From: an uncultured Bacillota bacterium
Lineage (GTDB): Bacteria; Bacillota_I; Bacilli_A; RF39; UBA660
Direction: 5' to 3'
NCBI GenBank assembly: GCA_947176475.1
Contig: CAMWQX010000037.1
Span: 1 to 8,087 of the forward strand
DNA: 8,087 bases
The notes below the pieces were generated by a model. That model was not told the origin of the DNA, did not search any database, and saw only the letters and a program-made list of their open reading frames with translations. Position numbers and translations under genes: made by a program. Below, piece by piece: positions 6,195-8,087 of the stretch; positions within the stretch are counted from its first letter, which is position 1; the number at the start of each line of letters is the position of its first letter.

Positions 6195-6945
6195 CTATCA
6201 AGAAAATATCTTTATCTATCTCCTTATTTTCCAAAACTAACTTATTTCCTCTTAATAATTCTTGCTCATAACCAATCCATATTTCTGGTTTAAATACCGC
6301 ATTTGGTCGTTCTATAATAGACATCCTATAAACATCTGGTTTTTTTCTTTCATACTGAATCAATTCTCTTATATCATAAGTAGAGAAATTAAGTAAAAGA
6401 TAAGTGAGTAGGTTATATGCCAAACGATCAACTGTTTTATAAGAACCAAAAGCCTCAAACCACAATCTACCCAAGTAATTAAGATGTTTTGAAGAATCGC
6501 CAATAATTAAATTATTGACATCTCCAATACGAACATACTCCCCATCATATAAGATATTAGAAATGCTTAAATCGCCATGAGGTGTACCCATTTCTTCTAA
6601 ATATAATACGCCTTCTTTTAATTGACATAAAATATCGTATTTCTTATCAAAAGATAAATCTTGGCTATTTAAAATACTTTTCAAATCATCTCCCGCATCA
6701 TCCATCACAAAACCATAATACTCAAGTCCTAAATAGATTATATACTTAGGAATTGTTAAATATCTTGGATTCATGTCTCCAATAGATTCAATAGATTCCT
6801 CATTTCTCTTCCCATAACTAGAATTATATATCTTATAAACTTCGCCATCTAATTTATATATTTCGGCTTCTGTAGCATATTTAACAGTGGCCTTACGCAT
6901 ATACCATTCAAAGAAGGCATTAAAACCATAAAATTTTTTTTCCAT
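6181..6945 (-). CDS. Small protein-kinase-fold protein, substrate unknown
   Basis: A 254-residue cytosolic protein with the core of a protein-kinase-like fold. The N-lobe has E-I-Y-K-L-D-G-E-V-Y-K-I-Y (28-40), in which K38 is the likely ATP-binding lysine. The catalytic loop is H-G-D-L-S-I-S-N-I-L (123-132) with D125 and N130. The metal-binding motif that is DFG in classical kinases appears as G-D-V (141-143, D142). There is no clear glycine-rich loop and no transmembrane or PASTA segment, so it is not a PrkC-type Ser/Thr kinase. The H-G-D-L form is shared by several small-molecule and sugar kinases and by some RIO/KdkA-like proteins, so protein, sugar or lipid could be the substrate. Start: ATG at 6945 with AAGGGA five bases upstream and a good promoter. 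It precedes rarA on the same strand by 35 bases, with no terminator between, so read-through is possible. Confidence 0.75.
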   Translation of the reverse strand: MEKKFYGFNAFFEWYMRKATVKYATEAEIYKLDGEVYKIYNSSYGKRNEESIESIGDMNPRYLTIPKYIIYLGLEYYGFVMDDAGDDLKSILNSQDLSFDKKYDILCQLKEGVLYLEEMGTPHGDLSISNILYDGEYVRIGDVNNLIIGDSSKHLNYLGRLWFEAFGSYKTVDRLAYNLLTYLLLNFSTYDIRELIQYERKKPDVYRMSIIERPNAVFKPEIWIGYEQELLRGNKLVLENKEIDKDIFLIDYLK

Positions 6946-6970
6946 AAGTATCCCTTATTTCTTGACAGGT

Positions 6971-6999
6971 ATAATAACAAATAAATACCCCGAGTTCAA
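6971..6999 (-). promoter_or_regulatory. Promoter of the kinase-fold gene
   Basis: On the minus strand TTGAAC (6999-6994), a 17-base spacer and TATTAT (6976-6971) preceded by TGT, an extended -10. The predicted start is near 6964, about 19 bases before the ATG. It lies back to back with the xerD promoter. Confidence 0.7.
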
Positions 7000-7006
7000 T
7001 CATTTT

Positions 7007-7015
7007 TGATATAAT
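7007..7015 (+). promoter_or_regulatory. Extended -10 promoter of xerD
   Basis: TG-A-TATAAT at 7007-7015, 22 bases before the xerD ATG, with AGGAGG (7025-7030) just after the predicted start (about 7022). There is no good -35 at 6987-6992. That position lies against the -35 of the divergent promoter. Confidence 0.65.
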
Positions 7016-7037
7016 TAAGATACTAGGAGGAAAGAGC

Positions 7038-7913
7038 ATGGATAATAATGATTATATCGCTGAATTTGCTGTCTATTTAGAACTTGAATTAAATTATTCT
7101 GACAATACCATTGCCTCATATTCTAATGACCTAAATCATTTAAGTATGTACCTTAATAAAAAGAATATTTTAAAGTTATCCGTCCGTGATATTGAAAAAT
7201 ACTTACATACCTTATCGGATTTATCTCCTGCCTCAATATCCCATACTATCTCATCCCTAAGAACATTCTATAATTACTATATAAAATTAAATAAGATAAG
7301 TGAAAATCCCATGGATTCCATTAAGCAACCTAAATTAGGCAAACACTTACCAACATATTTAACAATAGAAGAAGTAGAAAAACTTCTAGATATAAAAATT
7401 GAAACAGCATTTGATGCTCGTAACAAAGCCCTTTTAGAGCTTATGTATGCCACTGGATTACGTATCAGTGAAGTTGTAAATCTTGAATTTAATAATATTG
7501 ATATTGAAGAATGCATTGTAAGAGTCATGGGAAAGGGGAGTAAAGAGCGTATTGTCCCCATCAATGATATTGCTATTGATGCTTTAAATACTTATATCAA
7601 AGAATATCGTCCCAATATGCTTATTGGCAATGTCCACAATTACATATTCGTCAATAATCACGGCAAGATGATGACCCGCCAAGGTGTATTTAAAATGATT
7701 AAAGCTGAATGCCAAAAAAAGGGAATAGAAAAGAATATTTCTCCGCATACTTTACGTCACACTTTTGCCACTCATTTACTGGAAAATGGTGCTGATTTAA
7801 GAATCATTCAAGAACTTCTTGGACACTCAGATATCTCAACCACCCAAATATATACGCACTTAACTAACAAAAAACTTCAAGAAGATTACCTCGAATATTT
7901 TCCACGCAAATAA
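7038..7913 (+). CDS. xerD: Site-specific tyrosine recombinase XerD
   Basis: XerD works with XerC, or alone as a related Xer, at the dif site to resolve chromosome dimers at division. The protein has 291 residues (family about 295-300). The N-terminal SAM-like core-binding domain (about 1-100) is followed by the catalytic domain. All active-site residues are present: R142 in G-L-R-I-S-E, K166 in G-K-G-S-K-E-R, H237 and R240 in P-H-T-L-R-H-T-F-A-T-H, H263 in L-G-H-S-D-I-S-T-T and nucleophile Y272 in Q-I-Y-T-H. The spacings match E. coli XerD. M-T-R-Q (212-215) and the closing P-R-K favour XerD over XerC. There is no integrase-type N-terminal arm and no neighbouring phage genes, so this is the housekeeping enzyme. 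The ATG has AGGAGG seven bases upstream. It ends in a bidirectional terminator. Confidence 0.93.
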   Translation: MDNNDYIAEFAVYLELELNYSDNTIASYSNDLNHLSMYLNKKNILKLSVRDIEKYLHTLSDLSPASISHTISSLRTFYNYYIKLNKISENPMDSIKQPKLGKHLPTYLTIEEVEKLLDIKIETAFDARNKALLELMYATGLRISEVVNLEFNNIDIEECIVRVMGKGSKERIVPINDIAIDALNTYIKEYRPNMLIGNVHNYIFVNNHGKMMTRQGVFKMIKAECQKKGIEKNISPHTLRHTFATHLLENGADLRIIQELLGHSDISTTQIYTHLTNKKLQEDYLEYFPRK

Positions 7914-7942
7914 AAACAGATATATTAAACCATATCTGTTTT
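7913..7942. terminator. Bidirectional terminator between xerD and the small basic peptide gene
   Basis: An 11-base-pair stem AAAACAGATAT (7913-7923) with ATATCTGTTTT (7932-7942) and loop ATTAAACC. T4 closes the stem on the plus strand. On the minus strand the hairpin is followed by a T-rich run (TTTTTATTT). It starts at the last base of the xerD stop codon. Confidence 0.8.
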
Positions 7943-7952
7943 ATTAATGAAA

Positions 7953-8060
7953 CTAGTTTTCGTTATTATTTGCAGTTTCATTCATTTGTTTTTTGCTTTT
8001 TTGCGTTCTTTGTGATTTTCTTGAATTATTACAAGATTTTCTTGAATTACTATTTTTCAT
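7953..8060 (-). CDS. 35-residue basic Asn/Ser/Lys/Arg-rich peptide, function unknown
   Basis: ATG at 8060-8058 and TAG at 7955-7953, with a perfect AGGGAGGT (8074-8067) six bases before the start. The site strength and the downstream terminator argue that this short frame is real. The peptide has six Lys, three Arg, two Glu, one Cys (C10) and many Asn and Ser, so it is strongly basic and probably unstructured. It has no hydrophobic segment, so it is neither a signal peptide nor a membrane toxin. Residues 5-9 (NSRKS) recur at 12-16, encoded by a 14-base perfect direct repeat with a 21-base period (8035-8048 and 8014-8027). Such composition suits a nucleic-acid or ribosome-associated peptide, or a spore-type minor protein. 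None of these can be shown here. Its promoter probably lies at or beyond the right edge. Confidence 0.65.
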   Translation of the reverse strand: MKNSNSRKSCNNSRKSQRTQKSKKQMNETANNNEN

Positions 8061-8087
8061 TATTTTACCTCCCTTAATATTATGTTC

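Noticed and set aside
6962..6975. Plus-strand TTGACA (6962-6967) with nearby TATAAT (6970-6975)
   Set aside because: The two elements are only two bases apart, and no -10 lies 17 bases downstream of the TTGACA. The AT-rich part belongs to the minus-strand promoter.
7038..7913. Tyrosine recombinase as a sign of an integrated mobile element
   Set aside because: Length, motifs and neighbours fit housekeeping XerD. There are no att repeats, excisionase, phage or conjugation genes.
1..8087. CRISPR arrays, tRNA or rRNA genes, insertion sequences
   Set aside because: No regularly spaced repeats, cloverleaf-like sequences, rRNA signatures or transposase frames were seen on either strand.

Overview
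The window is AT-rich chromosomal DNA that looks like a low-GC Firmicute, probably an uncultured or gut-type Bacilli or Mollicutes-related lineage. Supporting signs are strong AGGAGG-type ribosome binding sites, TATAAT promoters, short intergenic gaps, mainly TAA stops, and housekeeping genes (rsgA, a TcdA/ThiF-family gene, gpsA, rarA, xerD) of Firmicutes type. The lineage is an inference; no rRNA or other marker is present. There is no sign of a phage, plasmid, transposon or CRISPR array.

Layout. Positions 2-949 hold the 3' part of an unrecognised alpha-helical repeat protein that runs off the left edge. A good promoter (968-996) then drives a second protein (1038-2189) that is detectably related to the first. 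Next comes a regulatory interval (2172-2335): a promoter inside the end of the second gene, a long hairpin, a possible 17-codon leader ORF and a Rho-independent terminator, all upstream of rsgA (2355-3257, GTG start). rsgA is followed by a tcdA/csdL-like E1-type gene (3285-3956). A bidirectional terminator (3951-3977) separates these from the convergent rarA-gpsA pair on the minus strand, whose reading frames overlap by one base. Upstream of rarA, also on the minus strand, is a small protein-kinase-fold gene (6181-6945). Its promoter is back to back with that of xerD (7038-7913, plus strand). A second bidirectional terminator (7913-7942) separates xerD from a 35-codon gene on the minus strand (7953-8060) encoding a very basic Asn/Ser/Lys/Arg-rich peptide.

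How the genes fit together. Most recognised genes are core functions: 30S ribosome maturation (RsgA), tRNA t6A37 modification (TcdA-like), phospholipid precursor synthesis (GpsA), replication-fork maintenance (RarA) and chromosome dimer resolution (XerD). They do not form one pathway. The less ordinary elements are the attenuator-like leader of rsgA, the tandem helical-repeat paralogues, the stand-alone kinase-fold protein and the tiny basic peptide.

No intergenic stretch exceeds 300 bases. The longest, 2190-2354, is accounted for by the rsgA leader. All calls were made by reading the sequence; no database search was run.
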